Below are positions 1-8,598 of a stretch of DNA of 64,000 nt, in pieces. Position 1 is the stretch's first letter. Every line of letters begins with the position of its first letter. Origin of the DNA: an uncultured Eubacterium sp. GTDB lineage: Bacteria; Bacillota; Clostridia; Lachnospirales; Lachnospiraceae. Position numbers and translations under genes: made by a program. Location: positions 34,749 through 98,748 of the forward strand of contig CAJTZN010000007.1 of NCBI GenBank assembly GCA_910584065.1, written 5' to 3'. Under the pieces are notes generated by a model. The model was not told the origin of the DNA. It saw nothing but the letters and a program-made list of their open reading frames with translations, and did no database searches.

Positions 1-2
1 AG

Positions 3-1832
3 CAGATTATGGAATACTACCTGAATACGATCAACTTAGGGCAGAACACGCTCGGTGTACAAGCTGCTTCCAAGCGGTATTTCGGAAAAGACGTCTCTGA
101 ACTGACGATTTCGGAATCGGCCGTGCTCGCCGGCATCACACAGAACCCTTCCGGCTACAATCCGATCACCCATCCAAAAATGAACGGAAAAAAACGGCTC
201 ACAATCCTTTCTTATATGAAAGAACAGGGATACATCACATCGGAAGAATACGATGAGGCGATGGCCGACAAAGTCTATGCCCGCATTAAATCGGTAAATA
301 AAGAAACGATACAGGGACAGACCGCCACATCGTTCTTTACGGATTCACTCATCGACCAGATCATCACCGACATGAAAGAAGAACTCGGCTACACCGAGAC
401 ACAGGCGTATAACGCCCTCTACCGCGGCGGGCTGACGATCTATTCCACACAGGATTCGTCGATGCAGAAGATCTGTGATAAGATCATCAACACCGAATCC
501 TACTATCCGGCTGATTCCACCTATCAGCTCAGCTACCAGCTGACCGTGACTGACGAGAACGGAAAAGCTTCAAACTACAACGCAGGTACGATGATCAACT
601 GGTTTGCCAAAAAGAAAAATATGATCATCAGTCTTTACTATTCCGATAAAAAAGGAGCTGACAAGTATATTAAAACGTACAAAAAGGCCATGAGTAAAGG
701 AAAGACCGTGGACGGCGAAAAAATTGAATATGTGATCCAGCCGCAGGTATCCTTCCTGATCCTCGACCAGCATACCGGCCAGGTAAAGGCGATCACGGGG
801 GGACGTGGGGAAAAAACGGCGAGCCGCACGCTCAACCGCGCGACCACTTCACTGCGGCAGCCCGGCTCCACCTTTAAAGTACTCTCCACTTATCTGCCCG
901 CGCTGGACACCGCCGCCATGACACTGGCCACGGTGCAGAAAGACGAACCCTATGAGTATCCAGGGACAAAACGCCTTGTGAAAAACTGGTACACCGGTTA
1001 TCGCGGAGATGTCACGATGCGGACCGCGATTGCAGACTCGATGAACGTTATCGCCGTCAAGACTTTGCAGCAGGTAACACCCAAAATAGGTTATGATTAT
1101 TTATTAAATCTGGGTTTCACCTCATTGGTTGACAGCTACACGGACTCGAGCGGAAAAATCTTTACAGATATTGCGCTTCCTATGGCACTGGGAGGGCTGA
1201 CAAAAGGCGTATCTAATCTTGAATTAACTTCCGGTTTTGCCAGCATCGCCAACGGTGGCGTATACAATAAACCTACCTTTTATACAAAAGTCATCGACCA
1301 CGACGGTAATGTCCTATTGAACAAGGCTCCTTCCAAAGTGACAGAAATCGATGTCAATGGAAATGAAAGCGTAACGTATACGACGCCGACGAGCAAACAG
1401 GTGATGAAAGATTCCACTGCCTGGCTCCTCACCGATGCCATGCAGGATGTCGTGAAATCCGGCACTGGTACTGCTGTCCGGTTTGACAACCTGCAGATGC
1501 CGCTGGCCGGAAAGACCGGAACGACCACGGATAATAAAGACCTTTGGTTTGTCGGCTATACCCCGTACCTGACAGCCGGCATCTGGGGCGGTTTTGACGC
1601 CAGTGAAAAGCAGACAAACACAACGTTCCACAAGGCGATCTGGAAGGCGATCATGGAAAAAATAAACAGCCGCTATGAAACGGCTGAATTTGAAAAACCG
1701 AAATCGGTGATCTCGGTATATGTTTGTACAAAATGTGGAAAACTGGCTCCGGAAGGGCATTACGGTTCTTCATATAAGAAAGAATACTTTGCCAAAGGAA
1801 ACGTGCCAACGGAAACGTGCCGGTATCATTAG
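3..1832 (+). CDS. Class-A penicillin-binding protein (transglycosylase/transpeptidase), 5' end outside window
   Basis: Bifunctional peptidoglycan synthase at the outer face of the membrane: it polymerises glycan strands and cross-links stem peptides. The reading frame is open to the window edge, so the membrane anchor and the catalytic half of the GT51 domain are missing; what remains starts at the conserved EYYLNTINLG/AASKRYFGK block of GT51. Counting from the first visible Met, the transpeptidase motifs are all present: SxxK at S287-T-F-K290, SxN at S344-M-N346 and KTG at K502-T-G504. The C-terminus has a small Cys motif (VCTKCGKLAPEG and a final ETC) seen in clostridial PBP1-type proteins. 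The gene converges on rfbD and the two stop regions overlap by 4 bp. Family assignment is firm; which PBP1 paralogue it is cannot be decided here. Confidence 0.93.
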   Translation, partial: QIMEYYLNTINLGQNTLGVQAASKRYFGKDVSELTISESAVLAGITQNPSGYNPITHPKMNGKKRLTILSYMKEQGYITSEEYDEAMADKVYARIKSVNKETIQGQTATSFFTDSLIDQIITDMKEELGYTETQAYNALYRGGLTIYSTQDSSMQKICDKIINTESYYPADSTYQLSYQLTVTDENGKASNYNAGTMINWFAKKKNMIISLYYSDKKGADKYIKTYKKAMSKGKTVDGEKIEYVIQPQVSFLILDQHTGQVKAITGGRGEKTASRTLNRATTSLRQPGSTFKVLSTYLPALDTAAMTLATVQKDEPYEYPGTKRLVKNWYTGYRGDVTMRTAIADSMNVIAVKTLQQVTPKIGYDYLLNLGFTSLVDSYTDSSGKIFTDIALPMALGGLTKGVSNLELTSGFASIANGGVYNKPTFYTKVIDHDGNVLLNKAPSKVTEIDVNGNESVTYTTPTSKQVMKDSTAWLLTDAMQDVVKSGTGTAVRFDNLQMPLAGKTGTTTDNKDLWFVGYTPYLTAGIWGGFDASEKQTNTTFHKAIWKAIMEKINSRYETAEFEKPKSVISVYVCTKCGKLAPEGHYGSSYKKEYFAKGNVPTETCRYH

Positions 1833-2686
1833 GAACCGGATACACCCAATTCCTGCAGATACCTCTTCAACGCATCCTGCCAGGAGGGAAGCTTGTTAAA
1901 TCCCTCCTTAACCAATTTTTCTTTGCTCATCCGGCTGTTAAATGGGCGTTTAGCTTTTGCCGGAAATTGATCGCTCGTAATCGGCGTTACTGAAACGTCG
2001 TCCATCCCTGCCAATCGGAAGATCTCCTTCGCAAAGTCATACCAGCTGCAAAAGCCCTCATTGGACGCGTGGTACACACCGTATTTTTCCGTCTGCACCA
2101 TGTCCGCGAGAAGAACTGCCATATCACGCGTATAGGTGGGGGAACCGATCTGATCGTCTACCACCTTCACGGCGCCGTTCTCTTTTCCGATGCGGAGCAT
2201 TGTCTTGACAAAGTTATTTCCGTTTTTCCCAAACACCCAGGAAATACGCACGATAAAAAACTTATCTAATCTCGATTTAACCTCGTCTTCTCCCTCATAT
2301 TTTGTCCTTCCGTATACACTGATCGGGCCGGCTGCATCATCCGTCTCCCAGGGACGCTCTCCCTCCCCGGAAAACACGAAATCGGTGCTGATATAGATCA
2401 TCTTGCAATCCAGTTCCGCACAGATTTCAGCGATGTTTTTCGTCCCTTCCACATTTACTTTACGGCATTGATCGGCTTCATCCTCTGCACGATCCACCGC
2501 TGTATACGCGCTGCAGTGAATCACGGCATCCGGCACACAGTCCCGGATGATCTTTCTCACTTTTTCCGCGTCAGTGATATCCATCTCTTCGCGTCCGACG
2601 CCGGTCACCTCATGCCCGCGCTGTTCCAGTTCCCGCACGACATCATGACCGAGCTGTCCTCCAACACCAGTTACCAGCACTTTCAT
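1829..2686 (-). CDS. rfbD: dTDP-4-dehydrorhamnose reductase RfbD/RmlD
   Basis: Last step of dTDP-L-rhamnose synthesis: NAD(P)H-dependent reduction of dTDP-4-dehydro-L-rhamnose in the cytoplasm, feeding rhamnose into cell-wall or capsular polysaccharide. The 285-residue protein is of normal family length and has the extended SDR layout: the glycine-rich TGVGGQLG at residues 6-13, STD at 100-102 and the catalytic Y125-x3-K129 pair. Its start overlaps the stop of rfbB by 4 bp (ATGA), so the two are translationally coupled. rfbA and rfbC are not in the window, so the rest of the rhamnose pathway must lie elsewhere. Confidence 0.93.
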   Translation of the reverse strand: MKVLVTGVGGQLGHDVVRELEQRGHEVTGVGREEMDITDAEKVRKIIRDCVPDAVIHCSAYTAVDRAEDEADQCRKVNVEGTKNIAEICAELDCKMIYISTDFVFSGEGERPWETDDAAGPISVYGRTKYEGEDEVKSRLDKFFIVRISWVFGKNGNNFVKTMLRIGKENGAVKVVDDQIGSPTYTRDMAVLLADMVQTEKYGVYHASNEGFCSWYDFAKEIFRLAGMDDVSVTPITSDQFPAKAKRPFNSRMSKEKLVKEGFNKLPSWQDALKRYLQELGVSGS

Positions 2687-3711
2687 TCTGCCAAATCCTC
2701 CCCGTACATCTTCTCGAAATAATCTGCGTAATCACCACTGATGATATTTTCCCACCACTCGCGGTTCTCCAAATACCAGTCGATCGTCTGGCGGATACCT
2801 GTCTCAAACGTATATTTCGGCTTCCAGCCAAGTTCCGTCTCCAGTTTCGTCGGATCGATCGCATAGCGCAGATCATGTCCCAGACGGTCTGTCACGAACT
2901 CAATCAGGCTTTCCGGCTTATCTAACGCAGCCAGTATCGTTTTCACAACTTCCAGATTTGTTTTCTCATTATGCCCCCCCACATTGTAAACTTCGCCCGG
3001 CTTTCCCTGACGCAGGATCAGGTCGATCGCCTCGCAGTGGTCGGATACGTGCAGCCAGTCTCGTACGTTATTGCCTTTCCCATATACCGGAATCTTTTCA
3101 TCTGCCAGCGCCCTAGAAATAATGAGCGGGATGAACTTCTCCGGAAAATGATAGGGGCCGTAATTATTGGAACAGCGTGAAATCGTAACTGGCAGTCCGT
3201 ACGTGCGCTCATAGGCGAGGACAAAAAGATCGGCACTCGCCTTACTCGACGAATAAGGACTTGACGTGTGGAGCGGCGTATCTTCATGGAAAAAGAGATC
3301 CGGCCGGTCAAGCGGCAGATCGCCGTAAACCTCATCGGTCGATACCTGATGATAACGCTTGACGCCATATTCCTTCGACGCGTCCAAAAGCACCTGGGTT
3401 CCCATAACATTTGTCCTCACAAAGACACCCGGATCCGTGATCGAACGGTCAACATGGCTCTCTGCGGCAAAATTGACAACAAAGTCCGGCCGCTCTCTGT
3501 CAAACAGATCCATCACAAAATCGCGGTCAGCGATATCCCCGCGCACAAATTTGTAATTCGGCTTGTCCTCTACCGGTTTCAGTGTCTCCAGATTGCCTGC
3601 ATACGTAAGCAGGTCCAGATTGATGATCTGATCTTCCGGATACTTATTTACCATATGATGCACAAAATTTCCGCCGATAAATCCGGCGCCACCTGTCACT
3701 AATATCTTCAT
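2683..3711 (-). CDS. rfbB: dTDP-glucose 4,6-dehydratase RfbB/RmlB
   Basis: NAD+-dependent conversion of dTDP-glucose to dTDP-4-keto-6-deoxyglucose, the second step of dTDP-rhamnose synthesis. The 342-residue extended SDR starts with the Rossmann loop TGGAGFIGG. It carries the dehydratase pair D126-E127 in TDEVYG and the catalytic Y153-x3-K157 in YSSSK, which separates it from plain epimerases. It is the first gene of a two-gene unit with rfbD (4-bp overlap). A weak GAGG lies about 12 nt before the ATG. Only 45 bp separate it from the upstream radical SAM gene, so it may be read from that transcript. Confidence 0.94.
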   Translation of the reverse strand: MKILVTGGAGFIGGNFVHHMVNKYPEDQIINLDLLTYAGNLETLKPVEDKPNYKFVRGDIADRDFVMDLFDRERPDFVVNFAAESHVDRSITDPGVFVRTNVMGTQVLLDASKEYGVKRYHQVSTDEVYGDLPLDRPDLFFHEDTPLHTSSPYSSSKASADLFVLAYERTYGLPVTISRCSNNYGPYHFPEKFIPLIISRALADEKIPVYGKGNNVRDWLHVSDHCEAIDLILRQGKPGEVYNVGGHNEKTNLEVVKTILAALDKPESLIEFVTDRLGHDLRYAIDPTKLETELGWKPKYTFETGIRQTIDWYLENREWWENIISGDYADYFEKMYGEDLAE

Positions 3712-3756
3712 TTCAACTCAACCCTCATTTCTTTCTTCACTCACTGTTTTTCCCAT

Positions 3757-5772
3757 TTATTTCCTGTTTCCTTTTCTTTCCTGCTTTCTGACACTCTTCC
3801 CTCGCCCGTTTCCCGGCCGATTTTTCACGGGGCGCTCCGGCCCTCTCCCGTTTCCCGGCCGATCTTTCATGGGGCGCTCCGGCCCTCGGTCCTGTTCTAC
3901 TGAAACCCGTTTTCGCACGCGTCGTCCGTTGCCTTCCCGATCTTTCGCAGTCCCCCCAGACCGCCCTTTCCTCATCTTCCGCGGCGGAATGAGACACTTC
4001 TCTCCAAACCCGATGAGATCCGTCCTCCCCGCCCGGTGGAGCGCCTCTTTCACAAGTTCGTAGTTTTCCGGTTTCCGGTACTGGATCAACGCGCGCTGCA
4101 TCGCCTTTTCCCGCGGGGATTTCGGCACATAGACCGGCTTCATCGTGCGCGGGTCCAGCCCCGTATGATACATACAGGTAGAAATGGTCCCCGGCGTCGG
4201 GTAAAAATCCTGTACCTGCTCGGGCATGTACCCGAGATCGCGCACATATTCAGCAAGTTCCACCGCTTCCTTCAGCGTAGAACCCGGATGGGAAGACATG
4301 AGATAAGGCACGGCATACTGCGCCTTTCCCGTCTTCCGGTTCACGTTTTCATACCGCCGTAAAAACGACTCATACACGGCATGTTCCGGCTTTCCCATCG
4401 CACGGAGCACCGCATTCGAAACATGTTCCGGTGCCACCCGCAGCTGGCCGCTGATATGATGCTCGCATAATTCCCGCAAAAACGTATCGTCCGAATCCGC
4501 CATCACATAGTCAAACCGGATACCGGAACGCACAAACACTTTCTTCACGTTCGGCAGCTTCCGCAACTTCCTGAGAAGCTTTACATAATCCTTATGGCTG
4601 GCATTCAGGTTCGCACACGGTTTCGGATACAGACACTGTTTTTTCACACAGACACCGTGTGCTTCCTGTTTGGCGCACGACGGATGCCGAAAATTCGCCG
4701 TCGGCCCGCCGACATCGTGGATATATCCTTTAAAATCCCGATCCCTCGTCATCCTCTCCGCCTCTGCCAGAATGGACTCATGGCTGCGGACCTGTACGAT
4801 GCGCCCTTGATGGAACGTCAGCGCACAGAAATGACAGCCGCCAAAACAGCCGCGGCAGCTTGTCAAGCTGAATTTGACCTCCCGGATGGCCGGGACACCG
4901 CCGGCAGCCGCGTAGCTCGGATGTTCGCGCCCGGCATATGGATACGAATACACATCATCCATCTCCTGCACATGGAGCGGCATCGACGGCGGGTTCTGCA
5001 CGACAAGAACCTTCCCGGGATACCGCTCAACAAGCGCTTTTGCCGTATAAGGATCCGTATTTTCATACTGGACCATAAAACTCTCGGCATATTTTCGCGG
5101 GTCCTGTATGATCTCTTCATAGGATGGCAGGACACAGGCATTATATACATCCGCGCCTTCTTTCGTCCGGTACACCGTCCCGGGGACATACGTAATATCT
5201 TTCACATCCATGCCGCCATCCAGCGCCTCTGCAATTTCCAGAATGCTGTGCTCTCCCATCCCATACGAGATGAGATCCGCACCGGAATCGAGCAGGATCG
5301 AACGCTTCACCTGATCCGACCAGTAATCATAGTGCGCCAGCCGCCGCAGGCTCGCCTCGATCCCGCCGAGGATGACCGGTGTCTTCTTAAAGGTTCTGCG
5401 GATGAGGTTCGAATAGACGACTGCCGCATGATCGGGCCGTTTTCCGGCTGCGCCGCCCGGCGAGTAGCTGTCGGACGCGCGCCGTTTCTTATTCACCGTG
5501 TAATGGTTAACCATCGAATCCATATTGCCGCTGCTCACGAGAAACGCAAGGCGCGGTTCACCGAGTACCGCGATGCTCTCATCTGACTTCCAGTCCGGCT
5601 GGGAAATAATGCCCACCTTGTAACCATGCGCTTCTAAATGCCGGCTGATGATGGCGTGACCGAACGAAGAATGATCGACATACGCATCTCCGATGACATA
5701 AACGAAATCACACTGATCCCAGCCCCTCTTTTCCATATCCTCCCTGGACATGGGTAAAAATTCATTCTCCAT
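3757..5772 (-). CDS. YgiQ family radical SAM protein (UPF0313)
   Basis: A cytoplasmic radical SAM protein of the YgiQ/UPF0313 family, whose reaction is not known. The N-terminal region with FLPMSREDMEKRGWD and VIGDAYVDHSSFGHA is the family signature. The [4Fe-4S]/SAM motif is C309-x3-C313-x2-C316, with an extra Cys at 306. The ATG lies 8 nt after the stop of the upstream sugar kinase and has no strong Shine-Dalgarno; homology of the first residues still supports it. The last ~70 residues are unusual: a very basic, Arg/Gly/Pro-rich tail containing two near-identical 14-residue units (GPERPMKDRPGNGR type) encoded by a 42-bp tandem repeat. The tail is not needed for the radical SAM fold and may bind nucleic acid, which is inference. 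Confidence 0.88.
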   Translation of the reverse strand: MENEFLPMSREDMEKRGWDQCDFVYVIGDAYVDHSSFGHAIISRHLEAHGYKVGIISQPDWKSDESIAVLGEPRLAFLVSSGNMDSMVNHYTVNKKRRASDSYSPGGAAGKRPDHAAVVYSNLIRRTFKKTPVILGGIEASLRRLAHYDYWSDQVKRSILLDSGADLISYGMGEHSILEIAEALDGGMDVKDITYVPGTVYRTKEGADVYNACVLPSYEEIIQDPRKYAESFMVQYENTDPYTAKALVERYPGKVLVVQNPPSMPLHVQEMDDVYSYPYAGREHPSYAAAGGVPAIREVKFSLTSCRGCFGGCHFCALTFHQGRIVQVRSHESILAEAERMTRDRDFKGYIHDVGGPTANFRHPSCAKQEAHGVCVKKQCLYPKPCANLNASHKDYVKLLRKLRKLPNVKKVFVRSGIRFDYVMADSDDTFLRELCEHHISGQLRVAPEHVSNAVLRAMGKPEHAVYESFLRRYENVNRKTGKAQYAVPYLMSSHPGSTLKEAVELAEYVRDLGYMPEQVQDFYPTPGTISTCMYHTGLDPRTMKPVYVPKSPREKAMQRALIQYRKPENYELVKEALHRAGRTDLIGFGEKCLIPPRKMRKGRSGGTAKDREGNGRRVRKRVSVEQDRGPERPMKDRPGNGRGPERPVKNRPGNGRGKSVRKQERKGNRK
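3805..3888. repeat. Two tandem 42-bp units in the 3' end of the YgiQ gene
   Basis: Two adjacent 42-bp units match at about 39 positions and stay in frame, adding a second copy of a 14-residue basic Pro/Gly/Arg segment to the YgiQ tail. Confidence 0.9.
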
Positions 5773-5781
5773 AACCCGGAA

Positions 5782-7389
5782 CTAGTTCAAATGCTCAACT
5801 GCCGCATGTTCGATCGGAAGTCCGGCTTTATACCGCTCGATAAACGCATCAAACCCTTTGACATCCACCGGATCCGGCTCCATCGAAACACCTTCCGAGC
5901 CGGCAAAGATCTGTTCATCCAGATAGGTATCAAGCGTCTCCCCGGCCTTTTTGTTCTTCATATAGGAAGCTAACAGGGCAATCCCCCACGCACCGCCTTC
6001 TCCGGCTGTCTCCATAACCGATACCGGCGCGTTCATGGCAGCCGCCATGATCTTCTGTCCGACGCCCTTCGTCTTAAACAGTCCTCCGTGGCCCAGTATT
6101 TTATCCACCTTGACGCCTTCCTGCTTCAGCAGTATATCCAGTCCCACTTTCAGCGCGCCGAGCGACGTAAACAGATTCACCCGCATAAAGTTAGCCAGAT
6201 TAAATTTGCTGTCCGGCGTGCGCGCGATCATTGGACGTCCCTGCTCAAATCCGGTAATAGGCTCGCCCGAGAAATAATTATATGCAAGAAGTCCGCCTCC
6301 GTCTGCATCGCCCTCCAGCGCCTTATTGTATAACGTGGAGAACAATTGATTCATATCGGTTTTTATGCCAAAACTATCAGCAAATTCCTTAAACAGGTTC
6401 ACCCACGCATTCAGATCCGATGTACAGTTATTACAGTGAACCATACCTACCAGATCCCCGGATGGCGTCGTCACAAGATCAATCTCTGGATACACCTTCG
6501 ACAGCTCTTTCTCCAAAACGATCATCGCAAATACCGAAGTACCGGCAGAAACATTTCCCGTCCTTACCGCCACGCTGTTCGTCGCAGCCATCCCGGTCCC
6601 GGCATCCCCTTCCGGCGGACAAAGCGGAATCCCTGCTTTCAGATTTCCCGACACATCGAGCAGTTTTGCCCCTTCTTCGGTCAGCGTACCCGCTGCCTCA
6701 CCAGCCGCGAGAACTTTCGGAAGAATCTCACTTAATTTCCATGAAAATCCTTTTCCGGCTACTGCCTCATCAAATTTAGCGATCATATTCCCGTCAAACT
6801 TCTTCGTCTGTATGTCGATCGGGAACATACCCGAAGCATCACCGACTCCGAGTACTTTTTCACCAGTCAGCTTCCAGTGGATATACCCCGCCAGTGTCGT
6901 CTGGAACACGATATCCTTAACATGCTCTTCCCCGTTGAGGATCGCCTGATACAAATGGGCAATACTCCATCTCTGCGGAATATTATACTGGAACATCTCC
7001 GTCAGCTTCTCCGAAGCTTCTCCCGTGATCGTATTTCGCCATGTGCGGAATGGCACGAGAAGATTATCCTCCTTGTCAAATACCATATATCCGTGCATCA
7101 TCGCGCTGAACCCAATGGCTCCCACAGTCGTGAGCACCGTTCCGTACGTCGTCTCCACATCTTTTGCAAGCTTCGTATAACTATCCTGCAGCCCCGCCCA
7201 AATATCATCCAGACTGTATGTCCAAATTCCATTTTCCAACTGGTTTTCCCATTCATGGCTGCCGGACGCGATCGGTTCATTCTTTTCCCCGATCAGGACC
7301 GCCTTGATCCTCGTAGAACCAAACTCGATCCCCAACACCGTCTTTCCGCTCTCAATCGCCGCTTTTACGCTTTCTTTTGCATTCCCCAT
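5782..7389 (-). CDS. FGGY-family carbohydrate kinase
   Basis: ATP-dependent sugar kinase of the FGGY/actin-like superfamily (xylulokinase, ribulokinase and relatives), acting in the cytoplasm. The N-terminal phosphate-binding loop is GIEFGSTRIKAVLIG (residues 20-34), and a second ATPase-type glycine segment, GNVSAGTSVFAM, lies mid-protein. The length (535) matches ribulokinase/xylulokinase-like proteins. The substrate cannot be read from sequence; a pentose would fit the nearby xylan genes, but no isomerase or epimerase is adjacent. AGGAGG lies 9 nt before the ATG, and a good sigma-A promoter sits upstream, so it starts its own transcript and probably carries the YgiQ gene with it. Confidence 0.85.
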   Translation of the reverse strand: MGNAKESVKAAIESGKTVLGIEFGSTRIKAVLIGEKNEPIASGSHEWENQLENGIWTYSLDDIWAGLQDSYTKLAKDVETTYGTVLTTVGAIGFSAMMHGYMVFDKEDNLLVPFRTWRNTITGEASEKLTEMFQYNIPQRWSIAHLYQAILNGEEHVKDIVFQTTLAGYIHWKLTGEKVLGVGDASGMFPIDIQTKKFDGNMIAKFDEAVAGKGFSWKLSEILPKVLAAGEAAGTLTEEGAKLLDVSGNLKAGIPLCPPEGDAGTGMAATNSVAVRTGNVSAGTSVFAMIVLEKELSKVYPEIDLVTTPSGDLVGMVHCNNCTSDLNAWVNLFKEFADSFGIKTDMNQLFSTLYNKALEGDADGGGLLAYNYFSGEPITGFEQGRPMIARTPDSKFNLANFMRVNLFTSLGALKVGLDILLKQEGVKVDKILGHGGLFKTKGVGQKIMAAAMNAPVSVMETAGEGGAWGIALLASYMKNKKAGETLDTYLDEQIFAGSEGVSMEPDPVDVKGFDAFIERYKAGLPIEHAAVEHLN

Positions 7390-7442
7390 GATTCCTATCC
7401 TCCTGATTCTGTCGATACTTCATTCGACTGGCATTTTCTTTC

Positions 7443-7471
7443 ATTATAAGCCATCCATTGTTACATTTCAA
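7443..7471 (-). promoter_or_regulatory. Sigma-A promoter of the FGGY kinase gene
   Basis: On the minus strand TTGAAA is followed by a 17-nt spacer and a perfect TATAAT, about 55 nt before the kinase start. It places a transcription start between the kinase and the preceding DUF3990 pair. Confidence 0.75.
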
Positions 7472-7486
7472 CCACTTTTTGGCTAT

Positions 7487-7933
7487 CTATTTTCCGCCGC
7501 CCCGTATGTTTTCACATTTCTGTCTGTAAATCTCTTTCAGATCATCGATCGCCATTTCCACATCCAGTGTGTGAAACCCAGGCCAGCACTCTTTCATTGT
7601 CTCCGCATCCGCGATCTGATAGATTTCCCGACTGCATTCGTTCGTATAATAGTGCCAGTAGCGGTACGTATACCCGGCCCAGTACATAACTTCTATGTCA
7701 TAGGTGATGCCCGCCCTTTTTAATCCATGCGCTTCCTCATCTAGCTCTTCCAGTATATACTCTTCTCCTGCCCACTGTAACCGGTCATAAACATCATCCA
7801 GCGCAGCGGCAGAACGACTGTTCATAAAAGCATCTATAAATGACGGACAATCATACCCCATTTTCAGCGCAAGTTCAAATAACCTTCCCTGTATATCACA
7901 GAGCTGGCGTTTTTCAAGAGTAAAATTCTCCAT
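7487..7933 (-). CDS. Hypothetical protein abutting a DUF3990 gene
   Basis: A 148-residue soluble, acidic protein I do not recognise; no signal peptide or membrane segment. It is rich in aromatic residues in the centre (MYWAGYTYRYWHYYTNE) and ends with a basic GGGK. I start it at an ATG one nucleotide after the stop of the DUF3990 gene, preceded by AGGTGG at 5 nt; an in-frame GTG three codons upstream is possible. The 1-nt spacing points to translational coupling. Because DUF3990 proteins have an ADP-ribosyltransferase-like signature, this gene could encode its antitoxin, immunity partner or target-recognition factor. That is inference from position only. Confidence 0.65.
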   Translation of the reverse strand: MENFTLEKRQLCDIQGRLFELALKMGYDCPSFIDAFMNSRSAAALDDVYDRLQWAGEEYILEELDEEAHGLKRAGITYDIEVMYWAGYTYRYWHYYTNECSREIYQIADAETMKECWPGFHTLDVEMAIDDLKEIYRQKCENIRGGGK

Positions 7934-7934
7934 T

Positions 7935-8579
7935 TCAACCACCTGCCTCTAAGATTTCGTCAAAGAAACGTCCTTCACGACGATATTTGCGGCAAATTTC
8001 ATCTGCCAGCGCAATACCTTTCGAACGGTTTTCTTCACTCTCCTGTTTTCGCTTTTCGCGCTCATCTTCTGATATTACCTGTTGTTCCACGATCTCTATC
8101 TGTTTACACGCTTTCTCTGTCAGCGCAGCATATTGTTTTCCCAGTTTCAACGCGGAAAGGCTATTGACCAGCGCAATATCCGTGATCTCACCGTTAAAAA
8201 AGCGGTCCAGGACAACAAACATCCTATCATCGGCAATATAACCGATTATCATATCAAAGCGATTCCTTACATCCTCAAAACGCTTGAAGATTTTTTCATG
8301 TTTCAAACCTCTCATCTTTCCACGATGAAACGCGATAAGCAGCGCCCACTCCATCCCAACCTGCACGTCATAAATGTTTAAATTTGACAGATCGACACGT
8401 AGTGTATATAGGATAGCCTTTGGATAATTACAGATCAGCGTAAGTGGCTGCGCGCGGTCCGTTCCCATATAAAACCCCTTGCCAAAATCACAGCGCTCCC
8501 GGCTAATCGGAGCGATCTCCCCGCGGATCCCCGATTTTGAACCATGATAAAGAGTTATCATCTTCTTTCCTGTCTCCAT
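7935..8579 (-). CDS. DUF3990 family protein (ADP-ribosyltransferase-like)
   Basis: A 214-residue cytoplasmic protein with DUF3990 hallmarks: LYHGSKSG near the start (H12) and DFGKGFYMGTD (residues 31-41), which resemble the H...Y core motifs of ADP-ribosyltransferases. Family knowledge: DUF3990 genes often sit beside small partner genes in Firmicutes and are suspected toxins; I know of no firm reaction. The C-terminal third is a charged, probably helical segment (EDEREKRKQESEENRSK). It lies 19 bp after feoB with AGGAGG before the ATG, so it may be read from the gltX-feo transcript, and its stop is 1 nt from the next gene. A later in-frame ATG (codon 7) is a less likely start. Confidence 0.75.
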   Translation of the reverse strand: METGKKMITLYHGSKSGIRGEIAPISRERCDFGKGFYMGTDRAQPLTLICNYPKAILYTLRVDLSNLNIYDVQVGMEWALLIAFHRGKMRGLKHEKIFKRFEDVRNRFDMIIGYIADDRMFVVLDRFFNGEITDIALVNSLSALKLGKQYAALTEKACKQIEIVEQQVISEDEREKRKQESEENRSKGIALADEICRKYRREGRFFDEILEAGG

Positions 8580-8598
8580 AAACCCTCCTCATATCATC

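Noticed and set aside
4594..5586. Long plus-strand open frame (330 codons) inside the YgiQ gene
   Set aside because: Antisense shadow: Arg/His-rich, no family features, and the opposite strand encodes a well-conserved radical SAM protein.
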